Shown here: positions 10,780 through 19,636 of the stretch, one piece after another | Layout: every line of letters begins with the position of its first letter | Numbering within the stretch: position 1 is the first letter of the stretch | Made by a program: the position numbers and the translations under genes | DNA from: Thermalbibacter longus | GTDB lineage: Bacteria; Chloroflexota; Chloroflexia; Thermomicrobiales; Thermomicrobiaceae | Length of the DNA: 64,000 nt | Assembly: GCF_023806485.1 (NCBI RefSeq) | Contig: NZ_JAMSLR010000012.1 | Coordinates: 1 to 64,000 of the forward strand | Direction of reading: 5' to 3' | Notes under the pieces: model-generated | The model's input: the letters and a program-made list of their open reading frames with translations, nothing else | What the model was told of the DNA's origin: nothing | The model's database searches: none

Positions 10780-13700
10780 ATGCAATTCACTGAATCACTT
10801 GTCGAATCGGCAGCCCTTGCCTGGCTCGAGGCGCTGAGATGGGAGATCAAGCACGGCCCGGAGATCGCCCCGGGAGAGCCGTTCGCCGAGCGCGACGACT
10901 ACCGCGAGGTCGTTCTCAAGCAGCGCCTGCAGGATGCCCTGATCCGGCTCAACCCGGACCTTCCCCTCGAGGCTGTGGAGGTCGCCCTGCGAACGCTCAC
11001 TAATCCTCAGGGCTCGACGCTCGAGGCGAGGAACCGGGCCTTCCACCGTATGCTCGTCGATGGTGTCACCGTCGAATACCGGACGTCATCTGGCCAGATG
11101 CGGGGCATCCAGGCCCGCGTGCTCGACTTCGATACCCCGGAGAACAACGACTGGCTCGCGGTCAACCAATTCACCGTCACGGAGCGGAGCGGGCGAGGGC
11201 TTGCGCCTACCCGCCGGCCCGATATCGTGCTCTTCGTCAACGGCCTGCCGCTGGCCATCATCGAGCTGAAGAATCCAGCCGACGAGGAAGCAACCATCTG
11301 GACCGCCTTCCAGCAGCTCCAGACCTACAAGGCGGATTTGCCCACCCTCTTCACATTCAACGAGCTGCTCGTCATCTCCGATGGGCTAGAGGCGCGCCTG
11401 GGCACGCTCACGGCCGGGCGTGAGTGGTTCAAGCCCTGGCGAACGATCTCGGGGGAGCAGGTCGAAGACATGGGCGCACCGCAGCTCGAGGTGCTGCTGA
11501 AGGGCGTATTCGATCACGCGCGCTTCCTCGAACTGATTCGGGATTTCATCGTCTTCGACGACGACGGGAGCGGCAGGCTGGAGAAGAAAGTCGCGGGCTA
11601 TCACCAGTTCCACGCCGTGCGGACTGCGGTGAGAGAGACGCTGCGCGCTGCCGAAATCCACGCGGCCGCGGTCGCTGAAGGGCGGGGCCACTACGAGGCG
11701 GGCATCAAGCGCGGCGGCGAGCCGGGCGACCGGAGGATCGGGGTCGTCTGGCACACGCAAGGCTCGGGGAAGAGCCTGACCATGGTGTTCTATGCCGGGC
11801 GGATCATCCGCGAGCCCGCGATGGCGAACCCGACCGTCGTCGTGCTCACCGACCGCAACGACCTCGACGACCAGCTCTTCAGCGTCTTCGCTCGCTGCCA
11901 GGACCTGTTGCGCCAGCCGCCGGTGCAGGTGGAGAGCCGCGCCGACCTGCGGCGAAATCTCGCGGTGCAGTCCGGCGGCATCGTCTTCACCACTATCCAG
12001 AAGTTCTTCCCCGAGGAGCAGGGCGACCGCATGCCGGTCCTCTCCGAGCGGCGCAATATCGTCGTTATCGCCGACGAAGCGCATCGCAGCCAGTACGACT
12101 TCATCGACGGCTTCGCCCGGCACATGCGCGATGCGCTGCCGAATGCCTCTTTCATCGCCTTCACCGGTACTCCGCTGGAGCTGGCAGATCGCAACACGCG
12201 CAACGTCTTCGGCGAGTACATCTCGATCTACGACATCCAGCGCGCTGTCGAGGATGGCGCCACCGTGCCGATCTACTACGAGAGCCGGCTGGCCAAGCTC
12301 GATCTGCCCGACACGCTTAAGCCGAAACTGGACGAGGAGTTCGAAGAGGTCACCGAGGGCGAGGAAGCCGAGCGCAAGGAGCGGCTGAAGTCGAAGTGGG
12401 CCCAGCTCGAGGCGATCGTCGGCGCGGAGCAGCGGCTCAAGCTCATTGCCCGCGACATCGTGGAGCATTTCGAGCGCCGGCTGGAGGCACTCGACGGGAA
12501 GGCGATGATCGTGTGTATGAGCCGGCGCATCTGCGTGGACCTCTACAACGAGATCATCCGGCTCCGCCCAGACTGGCACCACGACGACGATGACAAAGGC
12601 CAGATCAAAGTCGTCATGACCGGTTCGGCCTCGGATCCTCCAGAGTGGCAGCCTCACATCCGCAGCAAGCAGCGGCGGGAACTCCTGGCCCGGCGCTTCC
12701 GTGACCCGGACGACCCCCTCAAGATTGTGATCGTCCGCGACATGTGGCTCACCGGGTTCGACTGCCCGAGCCTCCACACTATGTATCTCGACAAGCCGAT
12801 GCGGGCGCACGGGCTGATGCAGGCGATCGCGCGCGTCAACCGGGTTTTCCGCGACAAGCCGGGCGGTCTCGTGGTCGACTACCTGGGGCTAGCCCACGAG
12901 CTGAAAGCCGCCCTCGAGGCCTACACCGAGAGCGGTGGGAAAGGGCGAGCGACGATCTCGCAAGATGAGGCCGTCAAGGTGATGCTGGAGAAGTACGAGG
13001 TATGTCGCGACCTCTTCTATGGATTCGACTGGTCAAGCTGGTATACCGCAACGCCGCAGGAGCGATTGCGCCTCGTACCCGCTGCCCAGGAGCACATCCT
13101 AGCACTCGAAGACGGGAAGAACCGGTTCCTCGCAGCAATGCAGGAACTGGCCAAGGCATTTGCGCTGGCGGTCCCGCACGAGGAGGCCCTCCGTATCCGC
13201 GACGACGTGCACTTCTTCCAGGTAGTGCGGGCGGCGCTGGTGAAACGATCACCTGGAGAATCGAGAACCGAAGAAGAACTCGATTACGCCATTCGCCAGC
13301 TCGTCTCTCGCGCGGTCGTTCCGGAGGGTGTCGTAGACCTCTTCGCGGCCGCTGGGTTGAAGAAGCCGGATATCTCAGTGCTGTCAGAGGAATTCCTGGC
13401 CGAAGTGCGCGGGATGCAGCACAAAAACCTTGCTGCGGAACTCCTCCGCAAGCTGCTCGAGAACGAGATCCGCACCAGGCGGAGCAAGAACGTGGTACAG
13501 GCCCGCTCCTTCGCCGAGATGCTCGAGCGGGCAATCCGCCGCTACCAGAACCGCGCCATCGAAGCCGCACAAGTCATCGAGGAGTTAATCGAGCTCGCGA
13601 AGGAGATCCGAGAGGCCGATCGCCGCAGCGAGACGCTGGGGCTCAGCGACGAGGAGATCGCCTTCTACGACGCCCTGGCGGCGAGCAAGGACGCGGTGAC

Positions 13701-13926
13701 AGTGCTCGGCGAGCCGACCCTGCGCCAGATTGCCCAGGAGGTCCTGCGGATCGTGCGCGAGAATGTCACCATAGACTGGACGGTGCGGGAGAACGTGCGG
13801 GCCCAGCTCCGCGTGCTGGTGAAGCGGGTTTTGCGACGCTACGGCTATCCTCCCGACCAGCAGGAGCGAGCAGCGCAGACGGTGCTGGAGCAGGCGGAAG
13901 TCTGGTCGGAGCGCTGGGCTGCCTGA
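10780..13926 (+). CDS. hsdR: Type I restriction-modification endonuclease/translocase subunit
   Basis: The restriction subunit, a DNA translocase with a nuclease domain that cleaves unmodified DNA away from the recognition site. The N-terminal nuclease carries the PD-ExK motif in RPDIVLF and AIIELKN (about 146-163). The superfamily 2 motor has the Walker A motif HTQGSGKS near 325 and the DEAH box near 431. FTGTPLE and the later [19 protein letters not shown] are further helicase motifs. The C-terminal half is the helical HsdM-binding region. The ATG at 10780 has AGGGG five bases upstream. A GTG at 10774, overlapping the preceding stop as GTGA, is an in-frame alternative. At about 1,048 residues it is of normal length. 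Confidence 0.94.
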   Translation: MQFTESLVESAALAWLEALRWEIKHGPEIAPGEPFAERDDYREVVLKQRLQDALIRLNPDLPLEAVEVALRTLTNPQGSTLEARNRAFHRMLVDGVTVEYRTSSGQMRGIQARVLDFDTPENNDWLAVNQFTVTERSGRGLAPTRRPDIVLFVNGLPLAIIELKNPADEEATIWTAFQQLQTYKADLPTLFTFNELLVISDGLEARLGTLTAGREWFKPWRTISGEQVEDMGAPQLEVLLKGVFDHARFLELIRDFIVFDDDGSGRLEKKVAGYHQFHAVRTAVRETLRAAEIHAAAVAEGRGHYEAGIKRGGEPGDRRIGVVWHTQGSGKSLTMVFYAGRIIREPAMANPTVVVLTDRNDLDDQLFSVFARCQDLLRQPPVQVESRADLRRNLAVQSGGIVFTTIQKFFPEEQGDRMPVLSERRNIVVIADEAHRSQYDFIDGFARHMRDALPNASFIAFTGTPLELADRNTRNVFGEYISIYDIQRAVEDGATVPIYYESRLAKLDLPDTLKPKLDEEFEEVTEGEEAERKERLKSKWAQLEAIVGAEQRLKLIARDIVEHFERRLEALDGKAMIVCMSRRICVDLYNEIIRLRPDWHHDDDDKGQIKVVMTGSASDPPEWQPHIRSKQRRELLARRFRDPDDPLKIVIVRDMWLTGFDCPSLHTMYLDKPMRAHGLMQAIARVNRVFRDKPGGLVVDYLGLAHELKAALEAYTESGGKGRATISQDEAVKVMLEKYEVCRDLFYGFDWSSWYTATPQERLRLVPAAQEHILALEDGKNRFLAAMQELAKAFALAVPHEEALRIRDDVHFFQVVRAALVKRSPGESRTEEELDYAIRQLVSRAVVPEGVVDLFAAAGLKKPDISVLSEEFLAEVRGMQHKNLAAELLRKLLENEIRTRRSKNVVQARSFAEMLERAIRRYQNRAIEAAQVIEELIELAKEIREADRRSETLGLSDEEIAFYDALAASKDAVTVLGEPTLRQIAQEVLRIVRENVTIDWTVRENVRAQLRVLVKRVLRRYGYPPDQQERAAQTVLEQAEVWSERWAA

Positions 13927-14141
13927 GCGAGCCGCCTTATCGAAACTTGAGGATATCCACGCTGCGAGGCAGATAGTCTCGGTGTCGCAGGGAACACCGG
14001 GTATTGCAGCGAGCCTCCAAGCCGGCGAGCATGTCTCCAGGCGAGGCATGCCGGCACGGTATTATCACTTCTGGCCATTTGCTGAAATAGCGCTGGGCGT
14101 TGTTTTGTTGTTTTCACGAACGTGAATAGGCGAGCGGGACA

Positions 14142-14318
14142 ATGAAGCGCGGCGTCACCGGCCGATACCTGATCGAGGATGTAGGTGGCGAGCTCGTGCG
14201 TTCGTTCCGTTTCCCCCGCCTCCGGATCCGCCGCTCGAGTTCTCTGCGGAGCGACAGCGAAAGTTGGAGCACGCTCTCGTCGCCCTCGGCCGGTTAGCCG
14301 GCGTCACCGCGTGTTCCC
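14142..14318 (+). pseudogene. Frameshifted N-terminal fragment of a Fic-family protein
   Basis: From the ATG at 14142 one frame reads MKRGVTGRYLIEDVGGELVR. A second frame then continues AFVPFPPPPDPPLEF and later HALVALGRLAGVT. Together these match the usual start of Fic/DOC proteins of the AMPylase type, which read roughly as GRY, GE-VRAFVP-PLPP-PPL and ALGRLDG. The two pieces lie in different frames, joined near 14200. The Fic catalytic domain (HPFxxGNGR) is absent. It is a remnant of a larger gene. Confidence 0.6.
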
Positions 14319-14462
14319 CTACGTGGCCTACTGAGCCATCCTCAATGAAGGCGCGGAACCGCTCTGACAGCGAGCCTTTCAACGGGCCCAGGCTGTGGGC
14401 GGTGCGTGGCCCCTGCCACATCTCCTCACTCTCCTCACCGCGACAGCGGGGCTGCGCGAGCG

Positions 14463-14558
14463 TCAGCGGAAATAGGCCTGAACCAGCTCGTTGAACTCCT
14501 CCGGCGACAGCCCCGCCTCCGCTTGCTCATCGCCGTACATCAAGAGCATGTAGCGCAT
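14463..14558 (-). pseudogene. Truncated YCII/DGPF-domain protein remnant
   Basis: On the minus strand an ATG at 14558, with a GGGGGCAGGAG sequence just upstream, starts MRYMLLMYGDEQAEAGLSPE and stops after 31 codons. This is the characteristic opening of small YCII-related (DGPF) proteins, which normally run to about 110-120 residues. The rest of the domain is not found downstream, so the gene is truncated. Confidence 0.5.
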
Positions 14559-14818
14559 CTCCTGCCCCCTTTCGCTTCTCCTGGTACGCGCCGCGCGCCC
14601 GCTCGCCGTCTTCATCGAGATGACGAACGAGGAGCGGGAATTTCGACACCGAACTCGAGCCCGCAGGTGCGTGGCTTCTCTCACTGGTCCATTTCCCCTA
14701 CCAGGAGCACCGGTGAGGGTGAGAGAATTAGAGCGCACCGCCGTGCTTGGGATGATGGCACGCGTCCGAGCCACGAGCGGCCGAAGCCGCGGCACGATGC
14801 CGGAAAGGCTGTGACACG

Positions 14819-17341
14819 GTGCTGCCAGGTGGGGATGGGGCAGAAGCCGCCAGGGACAGCGACCAGCGTATCCGCGTCCTGATCGTGGACGACCACGACC
14901 TGTTCCGCGAGGGGCTGCGGCAGCTCATCGAGACCGACGACGCTATCGAGGTGGTCGGCGAGGCGGCTACCGGCGAGGAGGCGATCGAGCGCGTCCGGGA
15001 TCTCCACCCCGATGTGGTCCTGATGGACATCAGCATGCCCGGGCTAGACGGGATCCGTGCCACCGAGCATATCGTTCGCCACTTCCCGAACACCCACGTG
15101 GTCATGCTGACGATGTACCAGAACGATGAGTACCGGCACCACGCCGCCCGTGCCGGAGCCAGGGGATACCTCGTCAAGAGCATCCGGCCGGAAGACCTGT
15201 TCCAGGCGATCCGCCTAGCTGCCGAGAACGGCGCGAAGGACGAGCCAGCGCCGCCGGTCACGCTCGTGGACGAGAACCACCAGGTGACGGCGCTCGACCT
15301 CGAGCCTCCGCCACCGCCGCTCAGTCCACCTCTGCCACCGGAGCCGGAGCACCCGCCGGAGCCAGCAGCAGGCCAGCCCGTCGAGCCGGATCTGCCACGG
15401 CTCACCGATCAGGAACGCCTGGCTCTGCTGGAGGAGCGGCTGCGCCTCCTCGAGACCCAGCTCCAGCAGCTCCTCACGAGCGGCGCCACAGCGGCGCCTC
15501 CGGCTGAGCAGGTCACGACACCGCCGGCACCCGCGCCAGCACCGCCACCCCCGCCACCCGAGCCCGGTGAAGCTGAAGAGCCTCGGTCCGAAGAGCCCGA
15601 GCCATGGCAGGAAGTGATCACCTGGGAAGAACCCCCGACCTGGGAAGCGACTGAGGCCGAGCACTCGGCCACGGCAAAGCCAGCAGCCGGCCGCGCATTC
15701 GTCCGGGTCGGGGCAGTGGCGCTCGCGCTCGGCGCAGTCGCGCTGGTCGCGCTCGCGCTCATCCAGGGCTGGGTCGGCCCTGTGGCCCAGCTCATCGTTG
15801 GGCTCGCCGCCAGCGCGCTGTTGCTGGCTGGCAGTCTCCGGCTCCTCGAGCGGCAGGGGTGGCTGCTCGGGCAGATCGTCCTGGCCGCTGGGTTGCTCAC
15901 CGGCGGCTTGTGGCTGCTCGCCGGTGTGCGACTCTACGAGCTGATCCCGACCGAAGCCGGGCTGGCAGCGACCCTGATCCTGGCGACGACTGCTGGGATG
16001 ATCGCTGTCCGGGCCGGCTCGCAGGCGGGGGCCGCCCTGGCGCTCGTCCTGGCGCTGGGAATGCCAGCGCTGCTCGGACTGTCATTCACGCCGGCCACGG
16101 CCGCGTTCCTGGCAGGCACATTGATCCTGGCAACCGCGGTCACGTTGCGGCAGGGCTGGCCCTGGCTACCAGTGCTGGTCTTCGTCCTGCTCGCCCCCCA
16201 GCTCGGCCGCTGGGTCGCGCAGGGCATCTCGCTGTGGCTCGGCCTGCTCGCGCTGGCCGGCCTCTGGGCCTCGATCGCTCTGGCGGCCACCGCCGGGGCG
16301 CTCCAGAGGACTTCGCGTCGCCCGGCCCGCTGGCCGGCGCTGCTCCTGCTGGCGAGCACAGCATTCCTCATCTGGGCTGGCCTCTCGCTCCTCGATGGCA
16401 CGGCAGCGCGTTACCAGGGGCTGTTCCTCCTGGCGACCGCGCTGGCCACCGGCCTGCTCGGCGGCTACATCCTCAGTACCCGGGACGATCGTCACCCACT
16501 CGGCCTGGCCGGCCTGGCCGCCGCGCTTGCAGCACTGGCGCTGCTCTTCCCGCTCAGGCTCGATGGACCACTGGTCGCGATCGGCTGGGCGACGCTGGTG
16601 CCCATACTCGCCTGGGTCTACGACGAGCGGCGGCACGGATACGCCGGGCTCGCCGCGCTGGCACTGGGCGCGCTCGCCTTCGGCCACCTGGTGGCCGTCG
16701 AGTACCCTCCAGAGCAGCTCATGGCTGGCCTGGAACGCGATACCCCCTTCACCGGCCCTGAGAGCGGCGCTTTCGCCGCCATGCTCGGCGCGCTCGCGGT
16801 GGCGGGATGCTTCGTGCGCTCGCTGCCGGTGCGCTCATGCCTGGCGACGGCCGGCCTGCTGCTCGCGATCTACGTGCTGCCCTTCGAGACCTCGGGACTG
16901 GCGCTGACCGCCGGCTGGGCGCTGGTGTTCGTGCTGGCAGTCGCCCTCGAGCGCCGAACGAAGCTCGGTGCCACCGGCTGGCAGGGACGGCTGGGGGTTC
17001 CGCCCTTCGCCAGCCCCCTCTATCTGCCGATACTGGCTGCCGGCAGCCTCGCGCTCCTCCACGCGCTCAGCTCGCCGCTTTCTCCCGACCGGCTGGGCCT
17101 CTTCCTATTCCCGAGCGCCCCCCCGACCGGCGAGCCGGCGCTGGCAGCCGGGATCCTCATCGCCGCGGCGCTGGCAGCCGGGCGGCTCTCAGGCAGCGTG
17201 CGGGTTCGCCAGCTCGCGATCACCGCAGCGATCCTCATCACGGCCTACCTGCTGCCATCCGAGCTACCCGATGCTCCGCTCGTGCTCTCCTGGGTCGCGC
17301 TGGCCGTGGCGCTCTTCTGCGTGCTGCGGCGCTGCTCCTGA
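14819..17341 (+). CDS. Receiver domain fused to a DUF2339-like polytopic membrane protein
   Basis: An 840-residue protein. Residues about 17-135 form a NarL-type receiver with all key residues: Asp24/Asp25, phosphoacceptor Asp70 in VVLMDISMPG, Thr98 and Lys120. A linker rich in proline and glutamate follows (about 140-300), with a short coiled coil (LLEERLRLLETQLQQLL). The rest is a long run of roughly 20 hydrophobic helices resembling DUF2339 membrane proteins, which often have just such a coiled-coil N-terminus. There is no DNA-binding domain, so phosphorylation would act on a membrane protein, not on transcription. The start is a GTG at 14819 with GGAAAGG about ten bases upstream. No histidine kinase is adjacent. 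The function is unknown. Confidence 0.8.
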   Translation: MLPGGDGAEAARDSDQRIRVLIVDDHDLFREGLRQLIETDDAIEVVGEAATGEEAIERVRDLHPDVVLMDISMPGLDGIRATEHIVRHFPNTHVVMLTMYQNDEYRHHAARAGARGYLVKSIRPEDLFQAIRLAAENGAKDEPAPPVTLVDENHQVTALDLEPPPPPLSPPLPPEPEHPPEPAAGQPVEPDLPRLTDQERLALLEERLRLLETQLQQLLTSGATAAPPAEQVTTPPAPAPAPPPPPPEPGEAEEPRSEEPEPWQEVITWEEPPTWEATEAEHSATAKPAAGRAFVRVGAVALALGAVALVALALIQGWVGPVAQLIVGLAASALLLAGSLRLLERQGWLLGQIVLAAGLLTGGLWLLAGVRLYELIPTEAGLAATLILATTAGMIAVRAGSQAGAALALVLALGMPALLGLSFTPATAAFLAGTLILATAVTLRQGWPWLPVLVFVLLAPQLGRWVAQGISLWLGLLALAGLWASIALAATAGALQRTSRRPARWPALLLLASTAFLIWAGLSLLDGTAARYQGLFLLATALATGLLGGYILSTRDDRHPLGLAGLAAALAALALLFPLRLDGPLVAIGWATLVPILAWVYDERRHGYAGLAALALGALAFGHLVAVEYPPEQLMAGLERDTPFTGPESGAFAAMLGALAVAGCFVRSLPVRSCLATAGLLLAIYVLPFETSGLALTAGWALVFVLAVALERRTKLGATGWQGRLGVPPFASPLYLPILAAGSLALLHALSSPLSPDRLGLFLFPSAPPTGEPALAAGILIAAALAAGRLSGSVRVRQLAITAAILITAYLLPSELPDAPLVLSWVALAVALFCVLRRCS

Positions 17342-17353
17342 GCCGCCCGGCAC

Positions 17354-18565
17354 TCACCGAGCGAGCTCCTGGCGCCTGACCATCGCGTCGCGCCGCTCGA
17401 ATACCTCTGGCCGCAAGCGCGTACCGAGCCCGGGGCCGTGCAACGGCGCGATAAAGCCGCCCTCGAGCGGCGGGAGATCGGTCACCAGCTCCCGATACCA
17501 GCCCCAGTAGTGAGCGCGCACGATCTCCTGGATCAGGGCATTAGGGGCGTTGACCGAGAGGTGAACCGAGGCGGTCAGCAGGACCGGCCCGGTGCAGTCG
17601 TGCGGGGCGATCGGCAGGTGGTAGGCCTCGGCCATCGCGGCGATCTTCTTCGCCTCCCCCAGGCCGCCGACCCAGCCGATATCCAGCATCACCACGCCGA
17701 CGCAGTCTCCCTCCAGCAGCTCGCGGAAAGCGAAGCGACTCCCGAGCGTCTCGCTGGCACAGACCGGCACGCGGGTGCTGCGGGCAAAGTGGGCGAGGTC
17801 GGCCAGGCTCTCCATCTTGATCGGGTCCTCGAACCAGAACGGCTCGAAGGGCTCCAGCGCCCGCGCGATGCGGATGGCGGCCGGCAAGCTCCAGAGCGAG
17901 TGCAGCTCGACCATGATATCCATCCGGTTGCCGACCGCGTCCCGGATCTTCCGGAAGGGTTCGAGCCCCCGCTCCAGCCCTTCCGGGGAGATGAAGAGCC
18001 CGCCAGTCTCCTCGGCATAGGGATCGAAGGGCCAGATCTTCATCGCCGTGATCCCCTGCGCGAGCAGGCTCTGAGCTAGCTCATCGGCACGATGGATGAA
18101 GGCATCGAGATCCTCGTACGGGCCCTCCGGTTCCCCATCAGGAAGCCCCCAGCCGGCGGTCAGCCGCTCGCTGGGCCGGGCGCGCACGTAGCGGTAGCCG
18201 GCGCAGGTGTTGTACACCCGGATCCGCTCACGGCTAAGCCCGCCGAGGAGCTGGTAGAGCGGCCGGTCGACCGCCTGGCCGAAGAGATCCCAGAGTGCGA
18301 GCTCAACCGCCGAGTTTCCCCGCGTCTCGACCCCGCTGCTGCGAAAGCCGAGGTAACCGATCATGGCCCGGGCGTGGCGATCGATCTGGAGCGGGTCCTT
18401 CCCCAGCAGGTACGGCGCGACGGTCTCGTGAACGTAAGCCTCGACCGCCTGAGCGCCATAGAACGTTTCCCCGAGCCCGACGAGCCCTTCGTCGGTATGA
18501 ATCCGTACCCAGAGGAGATTGGGGAACTCGCCAAGCCGGACAGTCTCGATCGCCGTGACTTTCAC
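17354..18565 (-). CDS. Enolase-superfamily sugar-acid dehydratase
   Basis: A 403-residue member of the mandelate racemase/muconate lactonizing group. These enzymes abstract an alpha-proton from carboxylate sugars, typically dehydrating aldonic acids to 2-keto-3-deoxy acids. The capping domain begins VKVTAIETV. Barrel motifs include AMKIWPFD, the first metal ligand region DIMVELHSLW, the second FWFEDPIK and the third ASETLG; HDCTGP supplies a candidate catalytic histidine. The His in VELHS resembles galactonate/gluconate-type dehydratases, but the substrate is not certain. The GTG start at 18565 has GGAGTGAGG upstream. A promoter and palindromic operator precede it, and the divergent FadR-type gene is the probable regulator. 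Confidence 0.85.
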   Translation of the reverse strand: MKVTAIETVRLGEFPNLLWVRIHTDEGLVGLGETFYGAQAVEAYVHETVAPYLLGKDPLQIDRHARAMIGYLGFRSSGVETRGNSAVELALWDLFGQAVDRPLYQLLGGLSRERIRVYNTCAGYRYVRARPSERLTAGWGLPDGEPEGPYEDLDAFIHRADELAQSLLAQGITAMKIWPFDPYAEETGGLFISPEGLERGLEPFRKIRDAVGNRMDIMVELHSLWSLPAAIRIARALEPFEPFWFEDPIKMESLADLAHFARSTRVPVCASETLGSRFAFRELLEGDCVGVVMLDIGWVGGLGEAKKIAAMAEAYHLPIAPHDCTGPVLLTASVHLSVNAPNALIQEIVRAHYWGWYRELVTDLPPLEGGFIAPLHGPGLGTRLRPEVFERRDAMVRRQELAR

Positions 18566-18602
18566 CCCGCACCTCACTCCAGCCGACCAGCACCTTCTCG
18601 AC

Positions 18603-18635
18603 GCCGTACTCATCGTGTCATACGATGAGTACGGC
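18603..18635. promoter_or_regulatory. Palindromic operator between dehydratase and FadR-type gene
   Basis: Two perfect 13-base arms, GCCGTACTCATCG and CGATGAGTACGGC, flank a 7-base spacer (TGTCATA). The site lies directly downstream of the -10 box of the dehydratase promoter, where a bound protein would block transcription. The divergent FadR-family regulator is the obvious candidate ligand. Confidence 0.75.
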
Positions 18636-18637
18636 CC

Positions 18638-18666
18638 AGGATAGCGGCCGAGACCACCCGTGTCAA
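18638..18666 (-). promoter_or_regulatory. Sigma-70 promoter of the dehydratase gene
   Basis: On the minus strand TTGACA (18666-18661) and TATCCT (18643-18638) are separated by exactly 17 bases. The start point would fall within the palindrome at 18603-18635. Confidence 0.7.
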
Positions 18667-18849
18667 GCGCGGAGAAGACCGGCAAACGGGGTATTTTCAG
18701 CGAGAAATCGAGAAGATGTGCGATACTTCAGACAGTGGGGAGAGGGAACCCCGGGCCTGCGGCGGCGCGGCCGGTTCGTGCCCACGATCACCGAATCTGA
18801 CCGCGCTCGGGCCCAGCCTCGGAGCGCATCGCAGAAAGCGGGGTCACTC

Positions 18850-19626
18850 TTGAACGATTCCCAATCCGGGACGTACCGTCCGGTCAACCAGGCACGCCTG
18901 CACGAAGGCGTCGTCCAGCAGATCACCCAGCAAATCGTCAGCGGTGCGCTGCAGCCTGGGATGGCGCTGCCCACTGAACCGGAGCTTGCGCGGCAGTTCG
19001 GCGTCAGCCGAACCGTCATCCGCGAAGCGGTTCGGGTGCTTGCCTCGAAGGGGCTGATCACCGTGCGGCACGGGAGCGGCATGTGGGTTCAGCCGCCCGA
19101 CGCTTGGGATCACCTCGACCCGCTCATCCTCTTCGAGCGCGTCCGCTCGGGCCAGGATGTCGACTGGCTGGACGAGGTGCTCGAGCTCCGCAAGGTGCTG
19201 GAGCTGGCCGCCGCTGAGCTGGCCGCGAAGCGGCGCACGCCGGCCGATCTGGAAGCGATGGAGGCCGAGCTGCGGGCGATGCGCGGCCTCGTCCACGATC
19301 CCGCAGTCTTCGCTCAGCATGACGTGGCATTCCACGAGGCGATCATGGCCGCGGCACGCAACCGGCTGCTGCGCGAGGCGCGTCGCCCACTGTCGCAGGT
19401 GCTCTTCAGCGGCTGGCGGCTGACCGGTCGGACACCCGAGCGCGTGCGGCGCTCGCTGGAAGGGCACGAAGCGATCTATGCCGCGATCGCGCAAGGGGAT
19501 CCCGATCAGGCGCGCGAGGCGATGCGCCGCCACCTGGAGCAGTTCGAGAAGAATATCCGCGAAGACCTTCTCCCCCGGTACCTGACTGCCCGCGAAGGGG
19601 CGAGCAGCGAGCTGCGCGAAGCGTGA
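18850..19626 (+). CDS. FadR-family (GntR/FCD) transcriptional regulator
   Basis: A regulator with an N-terminal GntR winged helix and a C-terminal FCD ligand-binding domain, the type that usually senses carboxylic or sugar acids. The DNA-binding part reads LPTEPELARQFGVSRTVIRE followed by GLITVRHGSG. The FCD part includes ELRKVLELAAAELAA, the metal-ligand region HDVAFHEAIMAA and GHEAIYAAI. The start is uncertain: TTG at 18850 gives the usual 258 residues, while an in-frame GTG at 18778 would lengthen it. It is transcribed away from the dehydratase gene and shares the operator region with it, so it probably controls that gene and itself. It is convergent with the FGGY kinase gene. Confidence 0.88.
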   Translation: MNDSQSGTYRPVNQARLHEGVVQQITQQIVSGALQPGMALPTEPELARQFGVSRTVIREAVRVLASKGLITVRHGSGMWVQPPDAWDHLDPLILFERVRSGQDVDWLDEVLELRKVLELAAAELAAKRRTPADLEAMEAELRAMRGLVHDPAVFAQHDVAFHEAIMAAARNRLLREARRPLSQVLFSGWRLTGRTPERVRRSLEGHEAIYAAIAQGDPDQAREAMRRHLEQFEKNIREDLLPRYLTAREGASSELREA

Positions 19627-19636
19627 CCAGTGGCGA

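Larger units (their letters stand above)
13927..14818. other. Decayed region after the restriction operon
   Basis: Nearly 900 bases with no intact gene. It holds a frameshifted fragment of a Fic-family gene (14142-14318, plus strand), a truncated YCII-type gene (14463-14558, minus strand) and a short inverted repeat, TTCACG-AA-CGTGAA at 14113-14126. Such remnants are common at the edges of defence islands. Confidence 0.6.

Noticed and set aside
11386-12810. Long minus-strand open frame within hsdR
   Set aside because: The plus strand encodes clear helicase motifs; the opposite frame has no domain and no ribosome-binding site.
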